From positions 186,001 to 250,000 of the forward strand of contig JAXLRU010000007.1 of the NCBI GenBank assembly GCA_046330935.1: a stretch of DNA of 64,000 bases. The letters run 5' to 3'. This document shows, piece after piece, positions 16,169-23,597 of the stretch. The notes beneath the pieces are model-generated. The model did no database searches. It saw only the letters and a program-made list of their open reading frames with translations, and was not told where the DNA came from. Made by a program: the position numbers and the translations under genes. The DNA comes from JAXLRU01 sp046330935. GTDB taxonomy: Bacteria > Actinomycetota > Actinomycetes > Actinomycetales > Kineosporiaceae. Each line of letters opens with the position of its first letter. Position 1 is the stretch's first letter.

Positions 16169-17278
16169 TCAGTCCGTCGTCGGCGGGGCCGCGCGCCGCC
16201 GGGACGGGGCGGGCGCGGCGCCCCCCGCAGCGGTGCGGCCGGCCGCCGTCCGCGGCGTCCGGGTACCCGTGGACGAGCGGGTCGGGGCGGCCGTGACCGC
16301 CTTGCGCGCCGACGGCCGCCGGGTCGTGGCCGCCTCCGACGGCACCGCAGCGGCAGCAGGAGTCGTCTTCACGGGGGTCGCCTTCGCGGGGGTCGTCTTC
16401 GCCGCCGTGGTCCGCTTCGCAGGGGTCGCCTTGGCCGGCGTCGCCTTCACCGGCGTCGCCTTCGCGGGCGTCGCCTTCGCCGCCGTGGTCCGCTTCGCGG
16501 GCGTCGTCTTGGCGGGCGCCGTCGTCACGGGTGTCGCCTTCGCGGCGGTGGTCTTCTTCGTCGGCGTCGGCGTCGGCGTCGACCTCGACGCAGCGGTCCT
16601 CTTGGCAACCGCGGCAGGGGCTGCCACCTTCGCGGCCGGAGCCTTCACCGCAGCGGTCCTCGTCGCGGCCGGCTTGCTGGTCGACGTCGCGGCGGTCGCC
16701 TCGCCGGGAGCACCCTCGGCGGCGGCGGTGGCGGACCGGGTGCGCTTGACCGCGGGCCTGCGGGTGGTGGGCGCCTTGCGGGCCGTCGCGGGGGCCGCGG
16801 TCGGCTCCGCCGTCGCCACGAGGGGGGCCTCCTCGACGGCGGTCTCGACGACGGGCGTCGGCCCCACCTCAGGCGCAGCGGCGGGTGCGGGTGCGGCGTC
16901 GGCGACGGGCTTCGCGGCAGGACGGCCGGCCATCACGCGCTCCGCCTGCGCCGTGACCGCCGCGACGGCGTCCTCGGCCCGTGACACCGCTCCGCGGGCC
17001 GAGGCGACGGCGAGCTTCGGCAGCCGTTTGGGGTCGGCCACCACGTCACGGAACTGCTTGCCGGGTGTGAAGGACGGGACGCCGACCTTGCGGGTCTTCC
17101 CCTTCGCCTTGGCCTTCTCCAGCACGCGATCGAAGGAGCCGAACCCGGCGATCGCCACCTTCTCCCCGCGCGCGACGGCTCGGGTGACGGTCTCGAGCAT
17201 CGCCTCGACCGCCTCCACGGCGGCGGCTCGGTTGCCCAGCCGCGCCTCCACGGCAGCCACGAGATCTGCCTTCTTCAT
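16169..17278 (-). CDS. hupS: HU-family nucleoid protein with long histone-like tail
   Basis: Residues 1-90 form an HU fold (MKKADLVAAVEARLG, GEKVAIAGFGSFDRV, PSFTPGKQFRDVV). The remaining ~280 residues are Ala/Thr/Lys/Pro-rich, with tandem pieces such as TTPAKRTTAAKATPAKATPV between about 255 and 320, and a final Arg-rich stretch; this resembles a histone H1 tail. The place beside leuDC matches HupS of Streptomyces, but 369 residues is much longer than the ~215 of HupS or mycobacterial HupB. The beta-arm is odd: the RNP segment that inserts proline into DNA is missing and replaced by EKAKAKGKTRKVG. ATG 17278; -10 box TACGGT at 17333-17328. Confidence 0.88.
   Translation of the reverse strand: MKKADLVAAVEARLGNRAAAVEAVEAMLETVTRAVARGEKVAIAGFGSFDRVLEKAKAKGKTRKVGVPSFTPGKQFRDVVADPKRLPKLAVASARGAVSRAEDAVAAVTAQAERVMAGRPAAKPVADAAPAPAAAPEVGPTPVVETAVEEAPLVATAEPTAAPATARKAPTTRRPAVKRTRSATAAAEGAPGEATAATSTSKPAATRTAAVKAPAAKVAAPAAVAKRTAASRSTPTPTPTKKTTAAKATPVTTAPAKTTPAKRTTAAKATPAKATPVKATPAKATPAKRTTAAKTTPAKATPVKTTPAAAAVPSEAATTRRPSARKAVTAAPTRSSTGTRTPRTAAGRTAAGGAAPAPSRRRAAPPTTD
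16350..16560 (-). repeat. Degenerate tandem repeats coding for the HU tail
   Basis: Units of 12-15 nt of the type GTCGCCTTCGCGGGC recur more than ten times, in two larger copies that each contain GCCGCCGTGGTCCGCTTCGC. They encode (A/T)TPAK and KRTTAAK units. Since the frame is kept, they are coding repeats and likely vary in copy number between strains. Confidence 0.75.
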
Positions 17279-17327
17279 CCGGCGCCTCCCCTGAGTTCGT
17301 CGGCGCGGTCACCCGGCACCCACGCCG

Positions 17328-17368
17328 ACCGTAGGACGCATCACGGTCCGTAGTCCACCGTTGGACGC
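17328..17368. promoter_or_regulatory. Promoter region of the HU gene with near-identical short repeats
   Basis: ACCGTAGGACGC (17328-17339) and ACCGTTGGACGC (17357-17368) match at 11 of 12 positions, with a third related copy TCCGTAGTCC at 17347-17356. The first contains the complement of the TACGGT -10 box. They may be sites for a regulator or for the HU protein itself. Confidence 0.35.
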
Positions 17369-17411
17369 TGCGCAGCACGGCGTGTCGACCCACCGATTCC
17401 ACGCCCAACAG

Positions 17412-17451
17412 CCGTGAGCCCACCGGCCCGCGGGGGCCGGCGGGCCCACGG
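17412..17451 (-). terminator. Terminator downstream of leuD
   Basis: An imperfect long hairpin (CCGTG at 17412-17416 pairing with CACGG at 17447-17451, with G+C pairs inside) lies 14 nt downstream of the leuD stop and before the HU promoter. Confidence 0.55.
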
Positions 17452-17464
17452 CACGGGCGACGGG

Positions 17465-18064
17465 TCAGACGCGCGCGGGCAGCGTCGCGGGCTTCCACGA
17501 CGGCCGCGTCGCCTCGTAGGCGCCGATCTCCTCGACGTGCTGCAGCGTGAGGCCGATGTCGTCCAGGCCCTCCAGCAGGCGCCAGCGGGTGTAGTCGTCG
17601 ACGTCGAACGAGACGGTCAGCTCGCCCAGCGTCGCGGTCCGCTCGACGAGGTCGACCGTGATCTGCGCCCCGGGGTCCTCCTCCAGTGCGGCCCACAGCG
17701 CCTCGACGTCCTTCTGCTCGACGACGCCGGTGAGCAGCCCCTGCTTGCCGGAGTTGCCGCGGAAGATGTCGGCGAAGCGCGAGGACAGGACCACCTTGAA
17801 GCCGTAGTCCTTCAGGGCCCAGACGGCGTGCTCACGGGAGGAGCCGGTGCCGAAGTCGGGGCCGGCGACGAGCACGGACCCGGCCCGGTAGGGCTCCTGG
17901 TTGAGCACGAACGTGGGGTCGCTGCGCCAGGCCGCGAACAGGCCGTCCTCGAAGCCGGTGCGGGTGACCCGCTTGAGGTACACCGCGGGGATGATCTGGT
18001 CGGTGTCGACGTTCGAACGCCGCAGCGGGACGCCGACGCCGGTGTGCGTGGTGAACTTCTCCAT
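17465..18064 (-). CDS. leuD: 3-isopropylmalate dehydratase small subunit
   Basis: LeuD pairs with LeuC to isomerise 2-isopropylmalate to 3-isopropylmalate; the same enzyme also handles citramalate, which is made by CimA in this window. The 199-residue protein has RRSNVDTDQIIPAVYLK at the N-terminus and DFGTGSSREHAVWAL, the Ser/Arg substrate loop of the swivelling domain, then SSRFADIFRGNSGKQGLL. ATG 18064 lies 27 nt after leuC with a GAGGAGGAGAA ribosome site. Normal length for the family. Confidence 0.96.
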   Translation of the reverse strand: MEKFTTHTGVGVPLRRSNVDTDQIIPAVYLKRVTRTGFEDGLFAAWRSDPTFVLNQEPYRAGSVLVAGPDFGTGSSREHAVWALKDYGFKVVLSSRFADIFRGNSGKQGLLTGVVEQKDVEALWAALEEDPGAQITVDLVERTATLGELTVSFDVDDYTRWRLLEGLDDIGLTLQHVEEIGAYEATRPSWKPATLPARV

Positions 18065-18091
18065 CGTCGTTCTCCTCCTCGGGCGTGGCGC

Positions 18092-19519
18092 TCAGGCCTG
18101 CGCGGCGTCGACGAGCGCGGGCAGGTCGGACGGGCTGGACAGCGTGCCGCGCACGGCGGTGGCCGCCGCGACCAGCGGCGAGACGAGGTGCGTGCGCCCG
18201 CCCTTGCCCTGGCGACCCTCGAAGTTGCGGTTGGAGGTCGACGCGCTGCGCTCGCCCGCCTCCAGCTTGTCGGGGTTCATCGCCAGGCACATGGAGCAGC
18301 CGGCGAAGCGCCACTCGGCACCGAACTCGGTGAACACCTTGTCCAGGCCCTCGGCCTCGGCCTCCAGGCGCACCTTGGCCGAGCCGGGCACGACCAGGAC
18401 GCGCACCGAGTCGGCCTTGCGCCGCCCGCGCACGACCTCGGCGGCCGCGCGCAGGTCCTCGATCCGGCCGTTGGTGCAGGACCCGATGAACACCGTGTCG
18501 ACGGCGATCTCGCGCAGCGGGGTGCCTGCGGTGAGTCCCATGTACTCCAGGGCCCGCTCCGCCGCGACGCGGTCGACCTCGTCGGCGAAGGACGCTGGGT
18601 CGGGGACGGACGCCGACAGCGGCAGCCCCTGGCCGGGGTTGGTGCCCCAGGTGACGAACGGCTCGAGGTCGCCCGCGCTGAGCACGATCTCGGCGTCGAA
18701 GACGGCGTCCTCGTCGGTGACGAGGGTGCGCCAGTACTCGACGGCGGCGTCCCAGTCGGCCCCCTCGGGGGCGTGGGGACGCCCGGCGAGGTAGGCGAAG
18801 GTGGTGTCGTCGGGGGCGATCATGCCCGCGCGGGCACCCGCCTCGATCGACATGTTGCAGATGGTCATGCGGGCTTCCATCGACAGCGCGCGGATCGCCT
18901 CGCCGCGGTACTCCAGGACGTAGCCCTGGCCGCCGCCGGTACCGATCTTGGCGATGACGGCCAGGATGATGTCCTTGGCCGTCGTGCCCTCGGGCAGCGC
19001 GCCCTCGACGGTGATCGCCATGGTCTTGAACGGCTTCAGCGGCAGCGTCTGCGTGGCGAGGACGTGCTCGACCTCGCTCGTGCCGATGCCGAAGGCCAGC
19101 GCACCGAAGGCGCCGTGGGTGGAGGTGTGCGAGTCGCCGCACACGACGGTCAGGCCCGGCTGGGTCAGCCCCAGCTGCGGACCGACCACGTGCACGATGC
19201 CCTGGTCGGCGTCCCCCAGACTGTGCAGCCGCACACCGAACTCGGCGCAGTTGCGCCGCAGCGTCTCGATCTGGGTGCGGCTGACCGGGTCGGCGATCGG
19301 CTGGTCGATGTCCAGCGTGGGGGTGTTGTGGTCCTCCGTCGCCAGCGTGAGGTCGGGACGGCGCACCTGCCGCCCGGCCAGCCGCAGGCCGTCGAAGGCC
19401 TGCGGGCTGGTGACCTCGTGGACGAGGTGCAGGTCGATGTAGAGGAGGTCCGGCTCACCGTTCGTCCCCTGGCGCACCACGTGCGCGTCCCAGACCTTCT
19501 CGGCCAGTGTGCGTCCCAC
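18092..19519 (-). CDS. leuC: 3-isopropylmalate dehydratase large subunit
   Basis: The 475-residue large subunit carries the [4Fe-4S] cluster. The three ligand cysteines lie in FIGSCTNGRIEDLRAA and in FAGCSMCLAMNPDKL (CxxC). Other aconitase-family marks are VCGDSHTSTHGAFG and SNRNFEGRQGKGGRTHLVSP. GTG start at 19519 with GAGGAGGA 5 nt upstream. The gene diverges from ndgR; its 185-nt upstream region contains the regulator's putative operator. No leucine-rich leader peptide is visible, in contrast to ilvB and cimA, so control by NdgR rather than attenuation is likely. Confidence 0.96.
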   Translation of the reverse strand: MGRTLAEKVWDAHVVRQGTNGEPDLLYIDLHLVHEVTSPQAFDGLRLAGRQVRRPDLTLATEDHNTPTLDIDQPIADPVSRTQIETLRRNCAEFGVRLHSLGDADQGIVHVVGPQLGLTQPGLTVVCGDSHTSTHGAFGALAFGIGTSEVEHVLATQTLPLKPFKTMAITVEGALPEGTTAKDIILAVIAKIGTGGGQGYVLEYRGEAIRALSMEARMTICNMSIEAGARAGMIAPDDTTFAYLAGRPHAPEGADWDAAVEYWRTLVTDEDAVFDAEIVLSAGDLEPFVTWGTNPGQGLPLSASVPDPASFADEVDRVAAERALEYMGLTAGTPLREIAVDTVFIGSCTNGRIEDLRAAAEVVRGRRKADSVRVLVVPGSAKVRLEAEAEGLDKVFTEFGAEWRFAGCSMCLAMNPDKLEAGERSASTSNRNFEGRQGKGGRTHLVSPLVAAATAVRGTLSSPSDLPALVDAAQA

Positions 19520-19669
19520 CAGTCCTCCTCGACAGATCCACCTGATCGCCTGCGCGGCCAGGAGGTCGACACCCGCCGTACGCTGACCGCCGGCCGCACC
19601 AGTGTCCCCCCTGGCGGGGCCTCCCCGTCACCGGGGCGCCTCGCCGCGGGAGCCTGGCGGCCGCGTCGC

Positions 19670-19698
19670 TTGCGTCTCACTGACCGAGACGGCAGTAT
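19670..19698 (+). promoter_or_regulatory. ndgR promoter with embedded operator palindrome
   Basis: TTGCGT (19670-19675) and CAGTAT (19693-19698) are spaced by 17 bp and end 6 nt before the ATG, giving a leaderless transcript. A perfect inverted repeat, CGTCTC (19673-19678) and GAGACG (19686-19691) with a 7-nt spacer, fills the gap between the two boxes. A protein bound there would block the promoter, which suggests autorepression. Confidence 0.5.
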
Positions 19699-19704
19699 CG
19701 ACCC

Positions 19705-20427
19705 ATGGACAAGAGTAGCGGAGTCGGCGTCCTGGACAAGGCCGCGGTCGTCCTGGGCGCCCTCGAGGCCGGCCCGGCGACGCTGGCGCAATTGGTCGCG
19801 GCCACCGGACTGGCCCGCCCGACGGCCCACCGGCTCGCCGTCGCACTGGAGCACCACCGCCTCGTGGGCCGGGACATGCAGGGCCGCTTCGTGCTCGGTC
19901 CGCGCCTGGCCGAGCTCGCCTCCGCCGCGGGCGAGGACCGCCTGCTCGCCGCCGCAGGCCCCGTCCTGACCGCGCTGCGCGACCACACGGGCGAGTCCGC
20001 ACAGCTGTACCGCCGCCAGGGCGACCAGCGCGTGTGTGTCGCCGCCGCCGAGAAGCCCATGGGCCTGCGTGACTCGATCCCGGTCGGCAGCGCGCTGACC
20101 ATGCTCGCCGGATCCGCCGCTCAGGTCCTGCTCGCCTGGGAGGAGCCCGACCGGTTGCACCGGGGGCTGCAGGGCGCGCGGTTCACCGCTACCACGCTGT
20201 CGGCGGTGCGCCGTCGCGGGTGGGCCCAGAGCATCGGCGAGCGCGAGCCCGGCGTCGCCTCGGTCTCCGCACCCGTGCGCGGCCCCTCCGGTCGCGTCGT
20301 GGCCGCCGTGTCGGTCTCCGGACCGGTGGAGAGGTTCACCCGCCAGCCGGGGCGGCAGCACGCGGCGGCCGTGGTGGGCGCGGCGGCCAAGCTCACCGAG
20401 GTGCTGCGCCGGTCGAACGGCGCCTGA
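19705..20427 (+). CDS. ndgR: IclR-family regulator of leuCD (NdgR-like)
   Basis: A 240-residue IclR regulator: winged helix at 5-70 (SGVGVLDKAAVVLGALEAGPATLAQLVAATGL, PTAHRLAVALEHH) and an effector domain from about 80 (DRLLAAAGPVLTALRDHTGESAQLY, ending with SVSGPVERF). Divergent position next to leuCD is the same as for NdgR of Streptomyces and its corynebacterial homologue LtbR, which control leucine and other amino acid genes. ATG 19705 sits 6 nt after its -10 box, so the mRNA is leaderless. A palindrome in its promoter suggests autoregulation. Closed by a strong hairpin at 20447-20484. Confidence 0.92.
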   Translation: MDKSSGVGVLDKAAVVLGALEAGPATLAQLVAATGLARPTAHRLAVALEHHRLVGRDMQGRFVLGPRLAELASAAGEDRLLAAAGPVLTALRDHTGESAQLYRRQGDQRVCVAAAEKPMGLRDSIPVGSALTMLAGSAAQVLLAWEEPDRLHRGLQGARFTATTLSAVRRRGWAQSIGEREPGVASVSAPVRGPSGRVVAAVSVSGPVERFTRQPGRQHAAAVVGAAAKLTEVLRRSNGA

Positions 20428-20446
20428 CGCACACCACACGACAGCC

Positions 20447-20484
20447 AGGAGGGGCCGAGCACCGGTAGGTGCTCGGCCCCTCCT
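20447..20484 (+). terminator. Terminator of ndgR
   Basis: A perfect 17-bp stem (20447-20463 with 20468-20484) with the loop GGTA lies 20 nt after the ndgR stop codon. Confidence 0.8.
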
Positions 20485-20521
20485 GCGTCAGTGCGGGCGC
20501 ACGGACGACCCGACCGCAAAC

Positions 20522-20563
20522 AGGCGAGAGGCCCGAACTCCGCGGAGTTCGGGCCTCTCGCCT
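20522..20563 (-). terminator. 42-bp perfect palindrome ending the tRNA pair
   Basis: Positions 20522-20542 are the exact reverse complement of 20543-20563, with no spacer. It lies 5 nt beyond the 3' end of tRNA-Glu, and on the minus strand it is followed by TGTTTG. It most likely ends transcription of the two tRNA genes, and with the hairpin at 20447-20484 it insulates them from ndgR. Confidence 0.7.
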
Positions 20564-20568
20564 CTCTG

Positions 20569-20641
20569 TAGCCCCGACGGGCTTCGAACCCGCGCTACCG
20601 CCTTGAGAGGGCGGCGTGCTAGGCCACTACACAACGGGGCC
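20569..20641 (-). tRNA. tRNA-Glu (anticodon CUC)
   Basis: A 73-nt cloverleaf with acceptor GGCCCCG pairing with CGGGGCT (first pair G-U) and discriminator A. The anticodon loop is CUCUCAA, reading GAG codons, and the T arm has GGTTCGAACCCC. CCA is not encoded. GAG is the dominant Glu codon in this G+C-rich genome. Confidence 0.95.
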
Positions 20642-20711
20642 ATACTGACCGGCTCTCGCCGATCGTGCCGCTCGATCCTAGCCGGTGACCCGACCGAGGA
20701 GCGAACTGCGC

Positions 20712-20782
20712 TGGGGTACCAGGACTCGAACCTAGACTGACGGAACCAGAATCCGGCGTGCTGCCAATTACACCATACCCCA
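20712..20782 (-). tRNA. tRNA-Gln (anticodon CUG)
   Basis: A 71-nt cloverleaf: acceptor TGGGGTA with TACCCCA, anticodon loop TTCTGGT giving CUG (reads CAG), and T loop GGTTCGAGTCC. CCA is not encoded. The outermost anticodon-stem pair (27-43) appears to be a C-U mismatch; the other four pairs are intact. It lies 70 nt upstream of tRNA-Glu on the same strand, probably one transcript. Confidence 0.93.
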
Positions 20783-20828
20783 CCGGGGTATCCCCTCCGC
20801 CGTAGCGGCCGGGCGACCCGAGGGGAAA

Positions 20829-21668
20829 CTATACGGTGCCGCCCTCCCCGCTCCCAAATCCGTTCTCGCACCCCGCCCCGGCCCCGCCGCGCAGGCCCGG
20901 CAGCGTCAGGATCTGCTCCAGCGACGACACCCGGTGCAGGCGCTGCGGGTGCACCCCCGCGGCGGCCGCGGCCCCGAGCGCCGCCCGCCACACGCGGGCC
21001 GCCGCCTCCTCCTCGAGCAGGGCGTCCAGCCACACCCCCGTCAGGCCGCACCTGGCCGCCCCCAGGGCGTCGACGTCGGCCTCGTCCCCCACGTACAGGG
21101 CGGCCGACGGCTCGCAGCCCAGCGCCTCGCACGCCACCAGGAACATCCGCGGGTCGGGCTTGCCGACGCCCCGGTCGTCCACGGCCGACAGCACCGGCAC
21201 GCGTGCGGCGAGCCCCAGCCGCCCCAGCTTGTCCTCCGACAGTGCCCGCGACGCGTTCGTCACCGCGCCGACGGGAAGCCCCGCCTCGGCGAGCCGGTCG
21301 AGCACGGCGAGGACCCCGGGACGCAGCCGCCAGGCGGCGGAGAACGCCGCGAGGTAGCCGTCCTGCCACGCCGCCCACGCCTCGTCGTCGAGCGCCCGCC
21401 CCCCGAACGCCACGTGCAGGTCCGCCACCCGCGCCCGGCGCTGCTGCTCCATCGTCAGCTCGCCCCGCGTGTAGGCCCGGAAGGCCCCCTGCCGGTCGGC
21501 CACCCAGTGGGCCGTGGCGGCCACCCGGCCCGCCGCGTCCAGGTGCGGCAGCCACGCCGTGGCCATCGCGTCGATCGCGGCCGCGAACGCCGCGCGGGTG
21601 TCCACGAGCGTGTCGTCGATGTCGAGCAGGACGGCGCGCACCCGGCCCGCGCCCGGCGTCCCGCTCAC
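20829..21668 (-). CDS. HAD-superfamily hydrolase
   Basis: A 279-residue phosphatase of the haloacid dehalogenase superfamily. Motif I is LLDIDDTLVDT (nucleophile and acid Asp), motif II is GAVTNAS, motif III is the lysine of GVGKPDPRMF, and motif IV is YVGDEADVDALGA. A helical cap domain lies between motifs I and II. Substrate unknown. GTG at 21668 overlaps the stop of the upstream membrane protein in GTGA, so it is the third gene of an FAH-CPBP-HAD operon. Annotations such as phosphoglycolate phosphatase would be guesswork. Confidence 0.85.
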   Translation of the reverse strand: MSGTPGAGRVRAVLLDIDDTLVDTRAAFAAAIDAMATAWLPHLDAAGRVAATAHWVADRQGAFRAYTRGELTMEQQRRARVADLHVAFGGRALDDEAWAAWQDGYLAAFSAAWRLRPGVLAVLDRLAEAGLPVGAVTNASRALSEDKLGRLGLAARVPVLSAVDDRGVGKPDPRMFLVACEALGCEPSAALYVGDEADVDALGAARCGLTGVWLDALLEEEAAARVWRAALGAAAAAGVHPQRLHRVSSLEQILTLPGLRGGAGAGCENGFGSGEGGTV

Positions 21669-22711
21669 GCCTGAACCCCGCCCGAAGCGCCGGTGCCGAC
21701 CCGCCGTGAGGCGGGCACGAGCGGTCCCGGCGGCACGAACCGCTCCAGCCCGCGCCGTTGCGCGAGCACCGCCACGACCAGGGCCGGGAGCAGGGTGAAC
21801 ACCTGCAGCACCAGCAGGTCGGAGGCGGGCACGGACGTGGCGGTCAGCCCTTCGAGGAGCTGCCCCGCGAGGACCGCCGATCCGAGCCCGGCCACGTTGA
21901 GGACGGCGTGCAGGGCGATCGCGGCCTCCAGTCCTCCGGTCCACCACACGAGCACCGCGGCGATCACCCCGAACAGGAACCGGTCGGCGAACAGCCAGAC
22001 GTTCTGGGACCCGTGGGCGAGGGCGAACAGCGTGCTCGTGACGGCGGCCGACGCCATCGCCCCCAGCAGCGGGGCCGCGAACCAGCTGCCGACGGTCTGC
22101 CCCAGCCACCCGCGGAACAGGTACTCCTCCCCCGCCGCCTGCAGCGGCGTCGTGGCGACGATCACCAGCAGCAGGAGCCCCCACCGCGGTTCGGGGGCCC
22201 ATGCCTCGCTCGGCCCCGAGACCACCAGCTGGAGCCCCACCAGCGGCAGGACGCCGACCACGACGGCGACGGCCACGCACGTCAGCAGCCACCTCCAGCG
22301 CAGCCGCCCGACCACGGAGGACACGTACCCGGGCGGGACGCGCCATCCCCACGCCGCCGCCAGGCCCGCGACGATCCCGCCCGCCAGCGACAGGTTCGTG
22401 ACGAGCAGCCCGTCCCACGTCGCCAGCAGCTCGTCGATCTCGGCGGACGGCGCGTCGAGCAGGTCGACCCCCGCCGCCCGCGCCTGCACCAGCTGCGCGA
22501 GGACGGTCAGGCCGCCCCACACCAGGACGACGCCGACGACCACGGCGGCCCCGACGAGCCAGCGCCACCACCGCCACCCGGGCGCCCTCACGGCGCCGGG
22601 ATGCGCCCGAGGGCGCCAGGCGTCGACAGGATCGCGGGGGTCGCGGGGGTCAACGGGATCGCGGGGGTGCGCGACCTCCGAGAGACCCCCGTACGGCGGC
22701 TCGTCGGCCAC
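21665..22711 (-). CDS. CPBP-family intramembrane glutamic endopeptidase
   Basis: A 348-residue membrane protein of the CPBP (CAAX protease and bacteriocin-processing) family. The catalytic motifs are AAGEEYLFRGWL (EExxxR), FALAHGSQN (FxxxH) and LHAVLNVAG (HxxxN/B). About eight hydrophobic segments follow a polar N-terminal stretch rich in the repeats DPRDPVDPRDP, which is probably cytoplasmic. The GTG at 22711 lies 3 nt after the stop of the FAH gene. Substrate unknown; some relatives act in self-immunity to peptides, but no peptide gene is seen nearby. Confidence 0.85.
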   Translation of the reverse strand: MADEPPYGGLSEVAHPRDPVDPRDPRDPVDAWRPRAHPGAVRAPGWRWWRWLVGAAVVVGVVLVWGGLTVLAQLVQARAAGVDLLDAPSAEIDELLATWDGLLVTNLSLAGGIVAGLAAAWGWRVPPGYVSSVVGRLRWRWLLTCVAVAVVVGVLPLVGLQLVVSGPSEAWAPEPRWGLLLLVIVATTPLQAAGEEYLFRGWLGQTVGSWFAAPLLGAMASAAVTSTLFALAHGSQNVWLFADRFLFGVIAAVLVWWTGGLEAAIALHAVLNVAGLGSAVLAGQLLEGLTATSVPASDLLVLQVFTLLPALVVAVLAQRRGLERFVPPGPLVPASRRVGTGASGGVQA

Positions 22712-22714
22712 CGC

Positions 22715-23491
22715 TCAGCGCACCACGGCCGTGTTGCCCAGGACCCCGATGCCCTCGATCTCGACCTCGACCCGCTGGCCACGCCGCATCGGACCCACGC
22801 CCTCGGGCGTGCCGGTGAGCAGGACGTCACCCGGCAGCAGGGTCATGACCGAGGACACGTAGGAGACCAGCGCGGCCACGGAGTGGACCATCTGCGACGT
22901 CCGGCCCCGCTGCACCTCCACGCCGTCGAGGCGGGTGACGATGGCGAGGTCCGACGGGTCGAGGTCGGTCACCACGTAGGGCCCGAGGGGGCAGAACGTG
23001 TCGAACCCCTTGGCCCGCCACCACTGCCCGTCCTCACGCTGCAGGTCGCGGGCCGTGACGTCGTTGGCGCACGTGTAGCCGAAGATCACCTCGGGGACCC
23101 GCTCGACGGGGACGTCCCGGCAGATCCTGCCGATCACCACGGCCAGCTCCCCCTCGTAGTGCACCTCGGAGGACTGCGGCGGCAGCACGATCGGGTCACC
23201 GGGCCCCACGACGGCGGTGTTCGGCTTGAGGAAGGCCAGAGGCTCGGCCGGCACCTCGTTGCCCATCTCCGCGGCATGGGCGGCGTAGTTGCGGCCGATC
23301 CCCACCACCTTGCTGCGGGGGATGACCGGGGCGAGCACGCGGACGTCCGCGAGGGGGATCCGCTCCCCCGTCGGGTGCACCGGCGTGTAGAGGGGGTCGC
23401 CCGCGAGCGCGACGACGATCTCCTCGCCCGGCTCGCCCTCCACGAGCCCGTACCGCGGATCCTGTCCCAGGGTGTAACGAGCGATGCGCAC
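22715..23491 (-). CDS. Fumarylacetoacetate hydrolase-family protein
   Basis: A 258-residue FAH-fold enzyme. After a short N-terminal domain come VVGIGRNYAAHAAEMGNE, KPNTAVVGPGDPIVLP, and the metal ligands in VHYEGELAVVIGR (Glu-x-Glu) with the aspartate of VTARDLQ. LLPGDVLLTGTPEGVGPM is the usual C-terminal motif. The family includes acylpyruvases, oxaloacetate decarboxylases and 2-hydroxyhepta-2,4-diene-1,7-dioate isomerases, so the reaction is open. GTG at 23491 follows TAGGGT (23504-23499) by 7 nt: leaderless. First gene of a three-gene operon. Confidence 0.88.
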   Translation of the reverse strand: MRIARYTLGQDPRYGLVEGEPGEEIVVALAGDPLYTPVHPTGERIPLADVRVLAPVIPRSKVVGIGRNYAAHAAEMGNEVPAEPLAFLKPNTAVVGPGDPIVLPPQSSEVHYEGELAVVIGRICRDVPVERVPEVIFGYTCANDVTARDLQREDGQWWRAKGFDTFCPLGPYVVTDLDPSDLAIVTRLDGVEVQRGRTSQMVHSVAALVSYVSSVMTLLPGDVLLTGTPEGVGPMRRGQRVEVEIEGIGVLGNTAVVR

Positions 23492-23597
23492 GGACGTCAC
23501 CCTAGCCAGCGGCCGCCGGCGTTCGGCCCCGCACCCGGCGTGCAGCACACGAGCGACCAGGACGGACGAGCATGACGCGCGGCAGACGGGGGCACCG

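Noticed and set aside
16350..16560. Possible CRISPR or minisatellite from the repeated 12-15-mers
   Set aside because: Repeats are degenerate, have no unique spacers and stay in frame within the HU gene tail.
17414..19969. 851-codon plus-strand frame across leuD, leuC and into ndgR
   Set aside because: It crosses two well-supported genes and a promoter region; shadow of third-position G+C bias.
21665..22711. CPBP protease as bacteriocin immunity gene
   Set aside because: No bacteriocin-like small gene or ABC exporter is adjacent; the neighbours are metabolic enzymes.
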